Positions 8,179 to 17,141 are shown, counted from the first letter of the stretch. The stretch: DNA of 64,000 nucleotides from Nitrosarchaeum sp. (GCA_023265135.1 JAHFUM010000001.1:437632-501631); one strand, 5' to 3'. Numbers and translations are program-made. The notes: generated by a model not told the origin, from the letters alone.

Positions 8179-9639
8179 TTGAATCGATTAATCATTATCG
8201 TAATTTTGGGTATTTTTATTACAGGAATTCTTACAATCTCATTTATTTCTAATAATTTTGTTGACGCAAATTCTACAAAAAAAATTAATTTTACTAAAAC
8301 AATTACTTCTTCTCAAGATCCTGGGCAGGGACATGAAAATCAACAATTCGCACTAATTCTTTCTCCAAATGAGGGTACTCTTTATGACGGTTCAATTACA
8401 TTTACATCAAGTGAGCCTGTAGAAATTGTTGTTTTACACGAAATTAATAGTAATGATGTAAAAGGACAACCAACATGGACTATTGACGGAAATACCATTT
8501 ATGCAATATCTGTAATTGATCTTAAAACCAAATCTAATTCCTTCGAATTTACAGGAGCTGCTTTGGCATTACATTCTCTTAATTCAAAAGAGTTTACTGC
8601 CACCGTCAGTGTTGATGGTTGGATTAGGGGACAACCAATTGAAATAGCCTTACAAAAAATTGAATTACAAAAAGAATCATCACTTTTATTATCAAGAACA
8701 AATGTTGCAGCAATAATTCCAATGCATGAAGGATTCTATAATGGCAACTCCACTTTTTATATTATAACAGATTCTAGTCGACAAGAATATGCAGAAATAA
8801 TTACCAAAAAACAAGGGTGGAAAGTCGAGATTGCTCCACCAATTGAAAAAATATCAGAAAATACTCTACAGAAAATATTCATTTTTAAAAGCGGAGTTAA
8901 AGGCGATGGAATATTTGGACATCAAAAAGAAATATTTTCTAGTACTCCACAACAAGAATCAGAATACAGTGCATTAAATTCTGTTATTGAAGTAACATGG
9001 AAAAAAGGTCAAAATGCAATAACTCTTGAATCATCCGAGGAAGTCATTAAAGCAGAAAAAGATGGAAGAGTTGAATTTAATAAAACTGGCGTAGTTATCA
9101 ATGTCCCTCAAATAATCTGGCCTGGTGGGCAAATGTTAGTAAGAGATGATAAAAAAATCACAGATGATTTGACTTTTGGAGGAGGTCAAATAATTGAAAT
9201 TAACAAAGATAAGATGAAAGTAACATTTGTTGCTCATCGTGGTTGGGGACCAGATGGAAAAACGATCTACTACATTATAACTGATGCAACACCTTCAGGT
9301 CCTGCTAAAATGATGGGTGTCCCATTTTCTCCTCAAACTGAAAACCTAATTACAAATTCTTCAGCAGTTGATTTATTTCAATTCCAAAATGGAATTAAGG
9401 GTTCAGGACCTTTGGGATTTCAACCAGTAATAGCTAAAGTGGTTCCTGGCAATGAAAATTACAGTCCTATTTGGCGTATCAATAATATTGAATGGAACAA
9501 ACCTGAAAATGCAACAATTCTTGAAACAATATCTGATATCAATTCATCAAAAGCAAATGACCTGATTTTAGTCAGTTTAGCCAACCCCATGAATAATCAT
9601 TATATGATAAATAGTCCCTTCATAGATCCATTCCAATAA
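8179..9639 (+). CDS. Secreted protein with two internal repeats (486 aa)
   Basis: No named function. It starts with TTG (8179) and an N-terminal hydrophobic segment (IIVILGIFITGILTISFI, residues 5-22) that should act as a signal peptide or anchor. The mature part holds a clear internal duplication: residues about 175-305 and 350-475 share STFYIITD / TIYYIITD, SGVKGDGIFG / NGIKGSGPLG, and VTWKKGQNAITLES / IEWNKPENATILET. The first 170 residues form a separate beta-rich domain. It has no C-terminal anchor. It may be a cell-surface or extracytoplasmic protein; its position 40 bases after lysC says little. Confidence 0.8.
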   Translation: MNRLIIIVILGIFITGILTISFISNNFVDANSTKKINFTKTITSSQDPGQGHENQQFALILSPNEGTLYDGSITFTSSEPVEIVVLHEINSNDVKGQPTWTIDGNTIYAISVIDLKTKSNSFEFTGAALALHSLNSKEFTATVSVDGWIRGQPIEIALQKIELQKESSLLLSRTNVAAIIPMHEGFYNGNSTFYIITDSSRQEYAEIITKKQGWKVEIAPPIEKISENTLQKIFIFKSGVKGDGIFGHQKEIFSSTPQQESEYSALNSVIEVTWKKGQNAITLESSEEVIKAEKDGRVEFNKTGVVINVPQIIWPGGQMLVRDDKKITDDLTFGGGQIIEINKDKMKVTFVAHRGWGPDGKTIYYIITDATPSGPAKMMGVPFSPQTENLITNSSAVDLFQFQNGIKGSGPLGFQPVIAKVVPGNENYSPIWRINNIEWNKPENATILETISDINSSKANDLILVSLANPMNNHYMINSPFIDPFQ

Positions 9640-9691
9640 AAAATAAAATCACTAAACGGATAAATTACTTGAAAGAAAATTTATTGTCAGA

Positions 9692-10486
9692 TTGACTGGT
9701 AAACTCTACATTGTTGGTGTTGGTCCTGGACATCATGATCATATGACATTCCGAGCTAAAAAAGTAATTGAGGAAAGCGATACAATTGTAGGATATGAAA
9801 CTTATGTAAATTTAGTCCAAGATCTTATTGAAGGTAAAACAGTTCATCGTTACGCCATGACACAAGAAGTTGAACGTGCTCATCAATGTATTGATCTAGC
9901 AAAATCTGGAAAAATAGTCTCGCTTGTTTCAAGTGGTGATCCGGGAATTTATGGGATGGCAGGACTAATCTATGAAACACTTGCTACATCTAATTGGAAT
10001 CCCAAAGATGGTTTACAAGTTGAAATAGTTCCAGGTGTTTCTGCTTTAAACTCATGTGCATCTATAATCGGTTCACCATTAATGACAGATTTTGCAGTTG
10101 TGAGTATGAGCGACTTACTAGTACCATGGGAAATAATAACAAAAAGAGTTGAAGCTGCAGCGCAAGGAGATTTTGTAATTGTGATTTATAATCCAGCAAG
10201 CAAAAAAAGAATACATCAACTAATAGATACAAGAAAAATTCTTTTAAAATACAGAAAATCTACAACTCCTGTAGCAATAATTAAAGGCGCATTCAGAGAT
10301 TCACAAACAATTGTTATGACTGATTTAGAAAATCTCCCAAACCATTCAGATCAATTAGGAATGATTAGTACAGTTATTATTGGAAATTCGTCAACTTATA
10401 CCTACAAAGATTTGATGATTAACCCTCGTGGGTATAAATCCAAATATAATTTAGAAGAACAAACAAACCCAAATCTCAAAGTTTAA
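9692..10486 (+). CDS. cobJ: Precorrin-3B / cobalt-factor III C17-methyltransferase
   Basis: A 264-residue tetrapyrrole methylase that transfers a methyl group from SAM to C17 with ring contraction in corrin synthesis. Family motifs are evident: GKLYIVGVGPGHHDHMTFRA at the N-terminus, SSGDPGIYGMAG in the SAM pocket, and EIVPGVSALNSCASIIG. TTG at 9692 is the start. Group I.1a ammonia oxidisers make cobalamin themselves, and bluB plus an MtrA-like corrinoid-type protein lie within 13 kb, though not in one operon. Its end overlaps the convergent tyrS by 4 bases. Confidence 0.92.
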   Translation: MTGKLYIVGVGPGHHDHMTFRAKKVIEESDTIVGYETYVNLVQDLIEGKTVHRYAMTQEVERAHQCIDLAKSGKIVSLVSSGDPGIYGMAGLIYETLATSNWNPKDGLQVEIVPGVSALNSCASIIGSPLMTDFAVVSMSDLLVPWEIITKRVEAAAQGDFVIVIYNPASKKRIHQLIDTRKILLKYRKSTTPVAIIKGAFRDSQTIVMTDLENLPNHSDQLGMISTVIIGNSSTYTYKDLMINPRGYKSKYNLEEQTNPNLKV

Positions 10487-11529
10487 TAGCTTTTCTTAAT
10501 CGCTTCAAATAATTCTTCGCTCAAGTTCAACTTTTCACGAATTGGGGAGATTATCTTAACTAAATATTCCCCAACTGTTTGTTTAAGATCAGTTGGGTGT
10601 AATTTTTTTTCAGCAAAATCAGATTCCAGTTGATTATAATCTGTATATGTTCTATTCCCACCAAATTTCTCTGGTCTCTCTACTTTGACTTCATTAAATT
10701 TATGAAAGATAACATGTTTTGAAATTTCTAATAATGGATTATTCTGAATATTTGCTTCTTCACACCATGCTTTTTTGATCTTTATCCTTATTTCATCATC
10801 TGAATTATGAATAAAAACTCCAGAATTTGGATCTGATTTACTCATCTTTCCTAAAATTTGTGAGTCTTTTACCTCTGCTGGTTTTGAGAGACCTGGTAAT
10901 AATCTATGATGAACTGCAACTGGAACTTTCCATTTCATTTTTGGGAAAATCTCTCTAACTAACATGTGAATCTTTCTCTGATCCATGCCAGCATGAGCTA
11001 TGTCAACATCTAAAAAATGAATATCAACTGCTTGCATCGGTGGATACAATAATTTTGCTAGATCTATTTTTTCTTCATTTTCAGAACGTCCCATTATAGT
11101 GAGTGTTCTCATCGTTCTTGCGAGCGATACATGTTTAGCAAATTTCACAAGTTCAGCCCAATACTCAGTTTTTTCTTGATAAAGATCTGAACCTAAAACT
11201 ATCTTAGCTTCAGGACATACTAACTTGAAAGCATCTTGATAATATTTTGAAACTTTGGAGATCATCTCCCAATCCCCTCCTAATTTATCATTGATCAGAG
11301 TATGCCAATCTGCAAGAAATACAGTACATTTTACACCTGCCTTGACAAAATCATTAATCTTGAATCCTGTACTGATTAAACTCCCTAAATGTAAAAACCC
11401 TGAAATTTCTAAACCTATGTAGTGTTTTGGGGAGGAGTTTGTTTTGAATAATTCAATTAATTCATCATGTGTGACTATCTCTTCTGTAGGAGGTCTTTCA
11501 ATAAGTTCAACTTTTTCAGTTATATCCAA
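10483..11529 (-). CDS. tyrS: Tyrosyl-tRNA synthetase
   Basis: A 348-residue class Ic synthetase of the archaeal/eukaryotic TyrRS type. The HIGH-like signature is in HYIGLEISGFLHLGSL and the KMSKS loop is exact in KMSKSDPNSGVF. The block TVFLADWHTLINDKLGGD distinguishes TyrRS from TrpRS. Length is normal for an archaeal enzyme without an additional C-terminal EMAP-type domain. It charges tRNA-Tyr with tyrosine in the cytoplasm. It diverges from the short protein at 11585 across about 55 bases. Confidence 0.93.
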   Translation of the reverse strand: MDITEKVELIERPPTEEIVTHDELIELFKTNSSPKHYIGLEISGFLHLGSLISTGFKINDFVKAGVKCTVFLADWHTLINDKLGGDWEMISKVSKYYQDAFKLVCPEAKIVLGSDLYQEKTEYWAELVKFAKHVSLARTMRTLTIMGRSENEEKIDLAKLLYPPMQAVDIHFLDVDIAHAGMDQRKIHMLVREIFPKMKWKVPVAVHHRLLPGLSKPAEVKDSQILGKMSKSDPNSGVFIHNSDDEIRIKIKKAWCEEANIQNNPLLEISKHVIFHKFNEVKVERPEKFGGNRTYTDYNQLESDFAEKKLHPTDLKQTVGEYLVKIISPIREKLNLSEELFEAIKKSY

Positions 11530-11552
11530 ATCAAAACATCTTCTAAGATGTA

Positions 11553-11563
11553 GGTCTATAAAG
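11553..11563 (+). promoter_or_regulatory. Candidate TATA box for the gene at 11585
   Basis: GTCTATAAAG resembles an archaeal TATA element. It lies 22-32 bases before the TTG at 11585, the spacing expected for a leaderless transcript starting at that codon. This spacing is the main reason for preferring TTG 11585 over the ATG at 11630. Confidence 0.4.
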
Positions 11564-11584
11564 TTATTTGAAATAATAGTTTAA

Positions 11585-11839
11585 TTGGAATTTACAAGAT
11601 TTGAAATAGTCAATCAATTAATCATTGTTATGACACTTAAAGAAGGATTAGAACTAATTGAAAACTACAAGAAAGGTTTACAAAAATTTTTAGATGTGTT
11701 ACCTGAACAAGCAGTGCAGATAGGCTCCGAAATGATCAAAACCATAACAATGAGCACAAAAAATGAGATTGCAAATTTGGAAGCAATAGAAGAAGCATTA
11801 AAACGTTCACCAAAAGATGAATTAGGTATATCTGAGTGA
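11585..11839 (+). CDS. Small helical hypothetical protein (84 or 69 aa)
   Basis: A short protein rich in charged residues and predicted to be nearly all alpha-helical: LKEGLELIENYKKGLQKF, EQAVQIGSEMIKTI and NEIANLEAIEEALKRSP. The reading can begin at TTG 11585 (84 residues), supported by a TATA-like CTATAAAG about 25 bases upstream, or at ATG 11630 (69 residues), which removes a less convincing hydrophobic N-terminus. No domain is recognised. The following gene at 11895 encodes a winged-helix-like protein on the same strand, 55 bases later, but there is no proof that they work together. Confidence 0.65.
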   Translation: MEFTRFEIVNQLIIVMTLKEGLELIENYKKGLQKFLDVLPEQAVQIGSEMIKTITMSTKNEIANLEAIEEALKRSPKDELGISE

Positions 11840-11894
11840 TTGGAAATAATTTTTATTATTCAATGATAAATCAAATACAAGAATTGGTTGAATT

Positions 11895-12245
11895 ATGATT
11901 GAAGATAAATGGCAGCGTGGAGAACGAAGAATAATTACAATAATAGAAAAATTTACAACTTATAAAAACTGGATTTCTTTCATGCAATTATCAATAGAAG
12001 CAAAAATTGAACATCAAACATTAACTAATTACATTGATCTATTAATTAAAAGAGGTATTATTACAGAATATAGAGGAAAAAATAAGTCAAGATTATTTTG
12101 TATATCTGGACATCATGATGATATTGAATATAATGAAAAATTTCGAACTTTTACCCAAAAGGATTCAATGAGTAAAGAAGAAGCATATGAAGAACTTGCT
12201 AAAACATATCAATTGGGAACAGATGATCTTTTTCACAAATGTTGA
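11895..12245 (+). CDS. Winged-helix DNA-binding-like protein (116 aa)
   Basis: A 116-residue protein with a probable winged helix-turn-helix in its first 80 residues: IITIIEKFTTYKNWISF, then LSIEAKIEHQTLTNYIDLLIKRGIITEY with a wing at RGKNKSRLFCIS. The recognition helix would be EHQTLTNYIDLLIKRG. The C-terminal 35 residues are charged and unassigned. The architecture resembles archaeal MarR/ArsR-like regulators of small size. Targets are unknown. It starts with ATG at 11895. Confidence 0.7.
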   Translation: MIEDKWQRGERRIITIIEKFTTYKNWISFMQLSIEAKIEHQTLTNYIDLLIKRGIITEYRGKNKSRLFCISGHHDDIEYNEKFRTFTQKDSMSKEEAYEELAKTYQLGTDDLFHKC

Positions 12246-12334
12246 CTAGTGAATAAACCAAATTTCTAAAATAAGTTTCTCATAAAATATTTCATTTTTG
12301 TTGTTTTTGGAAAATAAAATACTGTAAAATATTT

Positions 12335-12520
12335 TTACTTGCAATTTTTTTTATGCTTTCTTAGATCTTCTGAAGTATCAAATTCTGTACCACAAGCTCT
12401 GCATTTTTCTTTTTTCTTACTATGTGCAATTTCTTGATGTTTTTTTAGTCTATCTGGATCAGAAAGTACTGTTCCACACTTTTTACATTTTGTTTCATTT
12501 GAGCTGCCAAATAATCCCAT
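12335..12520 (-). CDS. Small two-finger C2H2-like zinc protein
   Basis: Starting at ATG 12520, a 61-residue protein beginning MGLFGSSNETKCKKCG carries two zinc-finger-like units: CKKCGTVLSDPDRLKKHQEIAH and CRACGTEFDTSEDLRKHKKNC. The first ends in two histidines (H..H, classical C2H2), the second in His and Cys (C2HC). An upstream ATG at 12562 would add 14 mostly hydrophobic residues that do not look natural. Such fingers may bind nucleic acid or protein. Small C2H2 proteins recur in thaumarchaeal genomes, but no role is established here. Confidence 0.75.
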   Translation of the reverse strand: MGLFGSSNETKCKKCGTVLSDPDRLKKHQEIAHSKKKEKCRACGTEFDTSEDLRKHKKNCK

Positions 12521-12667
12521 GTTTAGTATAGTATTACCTAGTAGAAAAACTAATTTTTTCACTAAAAATCACTCGATTCTAAAAAACCGTCTAAATAAAC
12601 AACAAATAATTAATTTAACGGATTTCTTTTGCGAATACTTTCATAGGTGAAAATATGAGTAAAATTA

Positions 12668-13045
12668 ATGGTTTCTAAACAATTTGAGGAACAATTTTAT
12701 AAATTTTGTACTGATAATGATGTAAAATGGGATGAGAAAAAAAGACGATGGAATAAACCATTTCATCCTAAAATAAAAAACATTTGGGTTCAATCTGATA
12801 ATGGAGATTTTCTAAATTCTATACGTCCAAAAGAAAGAGGATACTACGACTCAAAATTTTTAGGATGGGAACTTGGCGCCATAAAGAAAGAATATTGTTT
12901 TTGGTGTGGTAGAATCATAGAGGAAACAAGAAAGCATGATCCACGTTCAGAAACGGTAAAATTTTGTAATCCTACTCATAGAAAGGCATTTGGTAAAGTA
13001 AAGGCAGATCAAGAAAAACTTGGAAAAATGTTTGCATATCAATGA
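12668..13045 (+). CDS. Hypothetical protein with zinc-knuckle-like C-terminus (125 aa)
   Basis: Not recognised. The basic, aromatic-rich N-terminal half (KWDEKKRRWNKPFHPKIKN, then FLGWELGAIKKEY) is followed by a likely metal site: CFWCGRIIEETRKHDP, then VKFCNPTHRKAFG, giving C-x2-C-x22-C-x3-H. This spacing resembles small treble-clef or HNH-like zinc folds, but the catalytic His-Asn-His of an HNH nuclease cannot be made out. Cytoplasmic; ATG start at 12668. It converges with the membrane protein at 13057, leaving 11 bases between the two. Confidence 0.7.
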   Translation: MVSKQFEEQFYKFCTDNDVKWDEKKRRWNKPFHPKIKNIWVQSDNGDFLNSIRPKERGYYDSKFLGWELGAIKKEYCFWCGRIIEETRKHDPRSETVKFCNPTHRKAFGKVKADQEKLGKMFAYQ

Positions 13046-13056
13046 ACATTTTTAAT

Positions 13057-13632
13057 CTATGATTCTAATTTTTCTAAACTTTTTCTTGGTTTGGTACTAA
13101 GATAAAATGCATGAGTACTAATTATGAATGCAGCAAGGAAAACTTTTGTTGCAAAAACTAAATTCCATGGTCTATCTGGATCAGGATAAGCAATTGATAA
13201 CATATCAATGTTAGGAATATTGCCTTTAATCATTCCTACAGTGATCTCTGCATTTAAAACAATAAAATTGTATAATACCTCATATAATGTAATAATTGCA
13301 AATCCTAACAACATTACTTGAAGCAATGCCATCCTCCAACCAACAATTTTATTTCCTGCAGTTCGTCTCCATCCTATTCTAGAGACACAATACCATCCAA
13401 TAATCGTTGAAAAAAATATCCATGTTGAAACCCTTAAAAAATTTTCAAATGGTACGAAAGTATTTTGAATTGCTTCTCCCATAACATACGTTCCATTTCT
13501 CATCCATTCTATCATAGTGATGTAAATTCCAAAAACAAGACTCGAAACCATAATGAATCCACAAATATAGAAAATGTATAGGAAAACCTTGTAACCTGGA
13601 TCTGACTTTTCAAGATGACGCTGATTCATCAT
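13057..13632 (-). CDS. Four-helix integral membrane protein (191 aa)
   Basis: A 191-residue membrane protein with four hydrophobic segments: about residues 16-36 (VFLYIFYICGFIMVSSLVFG), 65-82 (FLRVSTWIFFSTIIGWY), 100-122 (MALLQVMLLGFAIITLYEVL) and 160-180 (VFATKVFLAAFIISTHAFYL). The loop between helices 3 and 4 contains YPDPDRPW. No enzyme motif is visible and I do not recognise the family. It starts with ATG at 13632 or 13629 and diverges from the DegT aminotransferase. Confidence 0.8.
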   Translation of the reverse strand: MMNQRHLEKSDPGYKVFLYIFYICGFIMVSSLVFGIYITMIEWMRNGTYVMGEAIQNTFVPFENFLRVSTWIFFSTIIGWYCVSRIGWRRTAGNKIVGWRMALLQVMLLGFAIITLYEVLYNFIVLNAEITVGMIKGNIPNIDMLSIAYPDPDRPWNLVFATKVFLAAFIISTHAFYLSTKPRKSLEKLES

Positions 13633-13711
13633 GCGAATTTCCTAATTTTGAAATATAAAAATTCATGCCTATTTCATGAGATTTATAGACTAGTTTTAAA
13701 GAGAATATCTA

Positions 13712-14800
13712 TTGAAAATTTCAATTAACGTTCCATTTGTAGGTAAAGACGAAATCGCTGCAGTTACTTCCATTCTTAAAAATGGTTCACTTACATCAGC
13801 AGCTAATCAGGGAGGACCACACGTCCAAGCATTTGAAAAATCAGCATCAAATTTTATAAAATCAAAATATGTTATCGCCGTAAATTCCGGCACGGCTGCA
13901 TTACAAGCAGCACTTCATGCTTTAGATGTAAAAAAAGGAGATGAAGTACTCGTCCCATCATTTACATTTGTTGCAACAGCTAATTCAGTTATATCTACTG
14001 GTGCTAAACCTGTTTTTGTTGATATTCTAAAAGAAAATTACACTATGGATCCTGATGATCTGCAAAAAAAAATTACAAAAAAAACTAAAGCAATAATGCC
14101 TGTTCATCTTTATGGAAATGTAGCGTTTATTGACAGAATTTCAGAAATTGCTAAGAAATATAATTTACCGATAATAGAAGATTCTGCACAGTCATTAGGT
14201 TCTACCTATAAAGGAAGACACGCTGGAACTTTTTTTGATTTAGGCTGTTGGAGTATGTATCCTGCAAAAGTAATGACTTCAGGAGAAGGAGGATTTATTG
14301 CAACAAATAATAAAAAATTGCGAGATAAATTACTGATGATTAGAAATCATGGAATGGTTCATGGATATGATACTAGAGTATTTGGATTAAATCTAAGATT
14401 ACCAGAAATTAGTGCTGCAATTGCAACAGTACAAATGAAAAAACTATCTAGTTTTCTTAAGACAAGACAAAAGAATGCAAACATCTTATCAAAATTAATT
14501 TCTGATTTAGATATCACAATTCCACATCAACGAAATTATGAAAATGTAAATTGGTATCTTTACACTATAGCTGCATCAAAAAGGGATAAAATTCTAAAAA
14601 AACTAAATGCTAAAGGAATTGGGGCAGCTTCTTACTACCCTATTCCAGTTCATAAAACACCATTTTACAAACAAAAAATCAAACTTCCAATAACTGATTG
14701 GGCTTCATCTCACGTTCTATCTCTTCCAATACATCCTAAAGTTACTAGTAAAAATATTGAATTTATCGCAAAAACCCTTCGTGATATACTTAATGAATAG
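13712..14800 (+). CDS. DegT/DnrJ/EryC1/StrS family aminotransferase
   Basis: A 362-residue PLP enzyme of the sugar-nucleotide aminotransferase family. The PLP lysine is Lys186 in MYPAKVMTSGEGGF, and the upstream aspartate is in IIEDSAQSLGS. The N-terminal NVPFVGKDEIAAVTSILKNG and the NSGTAALQAALHAL cofactor loop are typical. Members transfer an amino group to keto-sugars for surface polysaccharides or glycoprotein glycans. TTG at 13712 is the start. The downstream MtrA-like gene overlaps by 8 bases, so the two are translationally linked, an odd pairing in function. Confidence 0.9.
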   Translation: MKISINVPFVGKDEIAAVTSILKNGSLTSAANQGGPHVQAFEKSASNFIKSKYVIAVNSGTAALQAALHALDVKKGDEVLVPSFTFVATANSVISTGAKPVFVDILKENYTMDPDDLQKKITKKTKAIMPVHLYGNVAFIDRISEIAKKYNLPIIEDSAQSLGSTYKGRHAGTFFDLGCWSMYPAKVMTSGEGGFIATNNKKLRDKLLMIRNHGMVHGYDTRVFGLNLRLPEISAAIATVQMKKLSSFLKTRQKNANILSKLISDLDITIPHQRNYENVNWYLYTIAASKRDKILKKLNAKGIGAASYYPIPVHKTPFYKQKIKLPITDWASSHVLSLPIHPKVTSKNIEFIAKTLRDILNE

Positions 14801-15263
14801 CCTTGGAAATTTAATTGGAGAATTATGCAAAGTCATATTGCCAATTTCTGAAGAATCATACCTAGGAAATACTGATTCTTCTATAGCAATTTGTACACTT
14901 TCAAGTATGGACTTACTGAAAAAAATTTCAAATTCTGAAATTTTGAACCACATTTCAATTGCTGGAAGACTACTTTCTGAAAATAAAGGAATTGATTCTA
15001 TCATTAAATATATTAATCAAAATAAAAAAATTAAAACCATTATAGTTTGTGGTAAAGAAATTTGGGGCCATAAAGCCGGTCATTCATTAATTGAATTACA
15101 TAAAAATGGAATTGATGATTATGGAAGAATAATTAATTCTACTAGTCCTGATCCCTTTCTTACTGTAAATAAATCAGAGGTATATTATTTTCAAAATGAA
15201 ATTAAACTTGTAAATATAATCAATGAAACAAATTTTGACACAATCAAAAAATTTGTACTCTAA
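14793..15263 (+). CDS. MtrA-like protein (tetrahydromethanopterin S-methyltransferase subunit A family)
   Basis: A 156-residue soluble protein matching the cytoplasmic domain of MtrA, the corrinoid-carrying subunit of the methanogen methyltransferase complex. The segment VCGKEIWGHKAGHSLIEL contains His93, equivalent in position to the MtrA histidine next to the cobalt, followed by NGIDDYGRII and the C-terminal EVYYFQNEIKLVNII. The membrane helix of methanogen MtrA is absent. ATG 14793 lies inside the end of the DegT gene. This organism type is not methanogenic, so a stand-alone corrinoid-binding or methyl-transfer role is inferred only. Confidence 0.8.
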   Translation: MNSLGNLIGELCKVILPISEESYLGNTDSSIAICTLSSMDLLKKISNSEILNHISIAGRLLSENKGIDSIIKYINQNKKIKTIIVCGKEIWGHKAGHSLIELHKNGIDDYGRIINSTSPDPFLTVNKSEVYYFQNEIKLVNIINETNFDTIKKFVL

Positions 15264-15604
15264 TACCCAGATCGCTGTCTTTCACGATTGATCTCATTTT
15301 TCTTTTTATATTCTTCTAAAATATCATCTGGAGTCAAATTTAGCTCTAATGATGCCTGAATTACAAAATGCCATATGTCGATCAACTCTTCTCTTGCTTC
15401 AGATATATTAAATGAAGTTGGAGTTTTCCACCATTTCCAATTTGTGGTTCTTTGCAGTTCTACTGCTTCATGCATAATTGCAGTACATAACGCAGAAATT
15501 CTCCCTTCAGAATCTTTGGGATATCTATCTAATTTCATCATTTCTGATAGATCTTTTTGAAGTTTGAATATGGTTTCTAAATGGTCTTCAACTTTTTCAG
15601 ACAT
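15260..15604 (-). CDS. MazG/dUTPase-like all-alpha NTP pyrophosphohydrolase
   Basis: A 114-residue protein of the all-alpha NTP pyrophosphatase superfamily. The metal-binding ExxE...ExxD pattern is visible: HEAVELQR (about residues 45-52) and REELIDIWHFVIQASLEL (about 70-87). The WKWWKT segment between them and the overall size fit the dimeric dUTPase/MazG-like group (dUTP, dCTP or other nucleotide clean-up). The substrate cannot be decided from sequence. It ends 4 bases inside the convergent MtrA-like gene. Confidence 0.82.
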   Translation of the reverse strand: MSEKVEDHLETIFKLQKDLSEMMKLDRYPKDSEGRISALCTAIMHEAVELQRTTNWKWWKTPTSFNISEAREELIDIWHFVIQASLELNLTPDDILEEYKKKNEINRERQRSGY

Positions 15605-15654
15605 ATCTTACAAGTATTCAATTTATCTGAGAAAACAATTAAACTTAAATCTTT

Positions 15655-16548
15655 TTAGAAACGGATCATTTTCTCATATAATTTGACTCGTTTTGTAATA
15701 TCTGATTTTTTTATTTGAAGTAATCCGTCTAATCCATATTTCTCAACAGCAAAAGAACCCAAAACATTTCCATATACTACAGCTTTTTTAATCTCTGATA
15801 AATTAGTTGAATTTTTACTTGCTAAATATCCTATCATTGCACCTGCAAAAGAATCTCCTGCTCCAGTAGGATCCACTACGTCTTCTAATGAAAATCCCGT
15901 AGATGGAAATATTACATCATCAAAAAACATCATTGATCCATGCTCACCTTTTTTGATGATTACATATTTTGCACCCCAATTCATCATCTTTTTTGCACAT
16001 TTGATCAAATTGAATTCTTTTGTTAACAGTTTAGCTTCTTCATCGTTTATCACTACTGCATCCACAGTTTTAATCATTTTAATTACTGATTCACGCTTAG
16101 TAGATATCCAAAATTCAATAGTATCACACATTGAAAATTTTACTTTATCAAATTCTTTGATAAGAGTAAAATTTTGATCGGGATCATTATTTGCTAAATA
16201 TACAAATTGTGATTTCCTATATTCTTCAGGAACAGTTGGCTTAAAATCTGCAAGTACATTAAGTTCAGTTTTCAAAGTTTTTCTTGAACTAAGTGTTTTA
16301 TCATAACTTCCATCATAACGAAAAGTTTTCCCTTCTTTTATGGTCAATCCTTGTAAATCAAGATGTTTTGATAAAATTTTATAATATTCATTAGGAAAAT
16401 CTTTTCCTACCACAGCTATTAGCCCGGTATTCACAAAATTACTAGCCGATATAGCTGCAAATGTTGCAGCTCCACCTAAAACATCTTTCAAAGTTTTTTT
16501 TGGAGTCCTAATAGTATCTAATGCAGTTGAACCAAATACGGTTAACAT
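15655..16548 (-). CDS. PfkB-family (ribokinase-like) carbohydrate or nucleoside kinase
   Basis: A 297-residue ribokinase-fold kinase. The PfkB C-terminal signature with the catalytic base is clear in DPTGAGDSFAGAMIGYL, and the N-terminal GGAATFAAISASNFV substrate block is present. VVINDEEAKLL matches the conserved middle region. Archaeal members phosphorylate sugars, nucleosides (adenosine, inosine, cytidine) or ADP-linked substrates; the exact one is unknown. Start ATG at 16548, directly downstream of the secreted LEA14-like gene (11 bases), so they may share an mRNA. Confidence 0.88.
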   Translation of the reverse strand: MLTVFGSTALDTIRTPKKTLKDVLGGAATFAAISASNFVNTGLIAVVGKDFPNEYYKILSKHLDLQGLTIKEGKTFRYDGSYDKTLSSRKTLKTELNVLADFKPTVPEEYRKSQFVYLANNDPDQNFTLIKEFDKVKFSMCDTIEFWISTKRESVIKMIKTVDAVVINDEEAKLLTKEFNLIKCAKKMMNWGAKYVIIKKGEHGSMMFFDDVIFPSTGFSLEDVVDPTGAGDSFAGAMIGYLASKNSTNLSEIKKAVVYGNVLGSFAVEKYGLDGLLQIKKSDITKRVKLYEKMIRF

Positions 16549-16559
16549 TCTTTAAAAAA

Positions 16560-17012
16560 CTAATTTTGATGTATAAATTCTCTTGCCTGTTCTTCTGATG
16601 GATAAAATACAAAAGGCACATCAATAGATGTAAAAATCACATTATACTTTGTCGTTCCACTAATCTTTACTGAAGAATCTTCTTGGGAATCTGCAATGGA
16701 ATCCCTTACAAAAGTACCGCTTACTGAACTGCTTCCCAATGCTGGAAGTACAAACGACTCTAGTTCTCCTTTTCCAATTACTTCATCATTTGTTATTACA
16801 AAAAATTCTGTCGTTCCTGCGGTCAAAACTAACAATGAAGGATTGTTAAATTCCAATTCAACATTATATTTTGAGCTCTTTTCGTTCTTCTCAAGTAGAT
16901 GGCTTTGCATTATTGATACGCCTATTTGTGAAGCTAACGCATATTGAGAATACCCAAAAAGACTTATTCCTATAACAAATGCTATGATAATTCCCTTAAC
17001 TAAGGATCTCAT
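16560..17012 (-). CDS. Exported LEA14/WHy-like domain protein
   Basis: From ATG 17012 the protein has a normal signal peptide (SLVKGIIIAFVIGISLFG, cleavage likely after YALA). The mature part is a beta-sandwich resembling the LEA14/WHy fold: YNVELEFNNPSLLVLTAG, then strands ending in VIFTSIDVPF. The signature of conserved Asn-Pro after the second strand (FNNPS) is also seen in the two similar proteins at 22654-23148 and 51267-51833. A TATA-like GTTAAAAAG lies 21-29 bases upstream, supporting this start; ATG 17060 would give a longer, less normal leader. Role unknown, probably stress or envelope. Confidence 0.7.
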   Translation of the reverse strand: MRSLVKGIIIAFVIGISLFGYSQYALASQIGVSIMQSHLLEKNEKSSKYNVELEFNNPSLLVLTAGTTEFFVITNDEVIGKGELESFVLPALGSSSVSGTFVRDSIADSQEDSSVKISGTTKYNVIFTSIDVPFVFYPSEEQAREFIHQN

Positions 17013-17141
17013 ACCATTTATTACAAAATTGCTTTTTAACCCCATTGGGAAAAAATCCAATTTACATGTGTAAAAGTTTTGATCTAATCTTAAAGCTCAT
17101 TAGAGCTAGTAGAATAAATCAAAACCTTTTGATTAATGATT

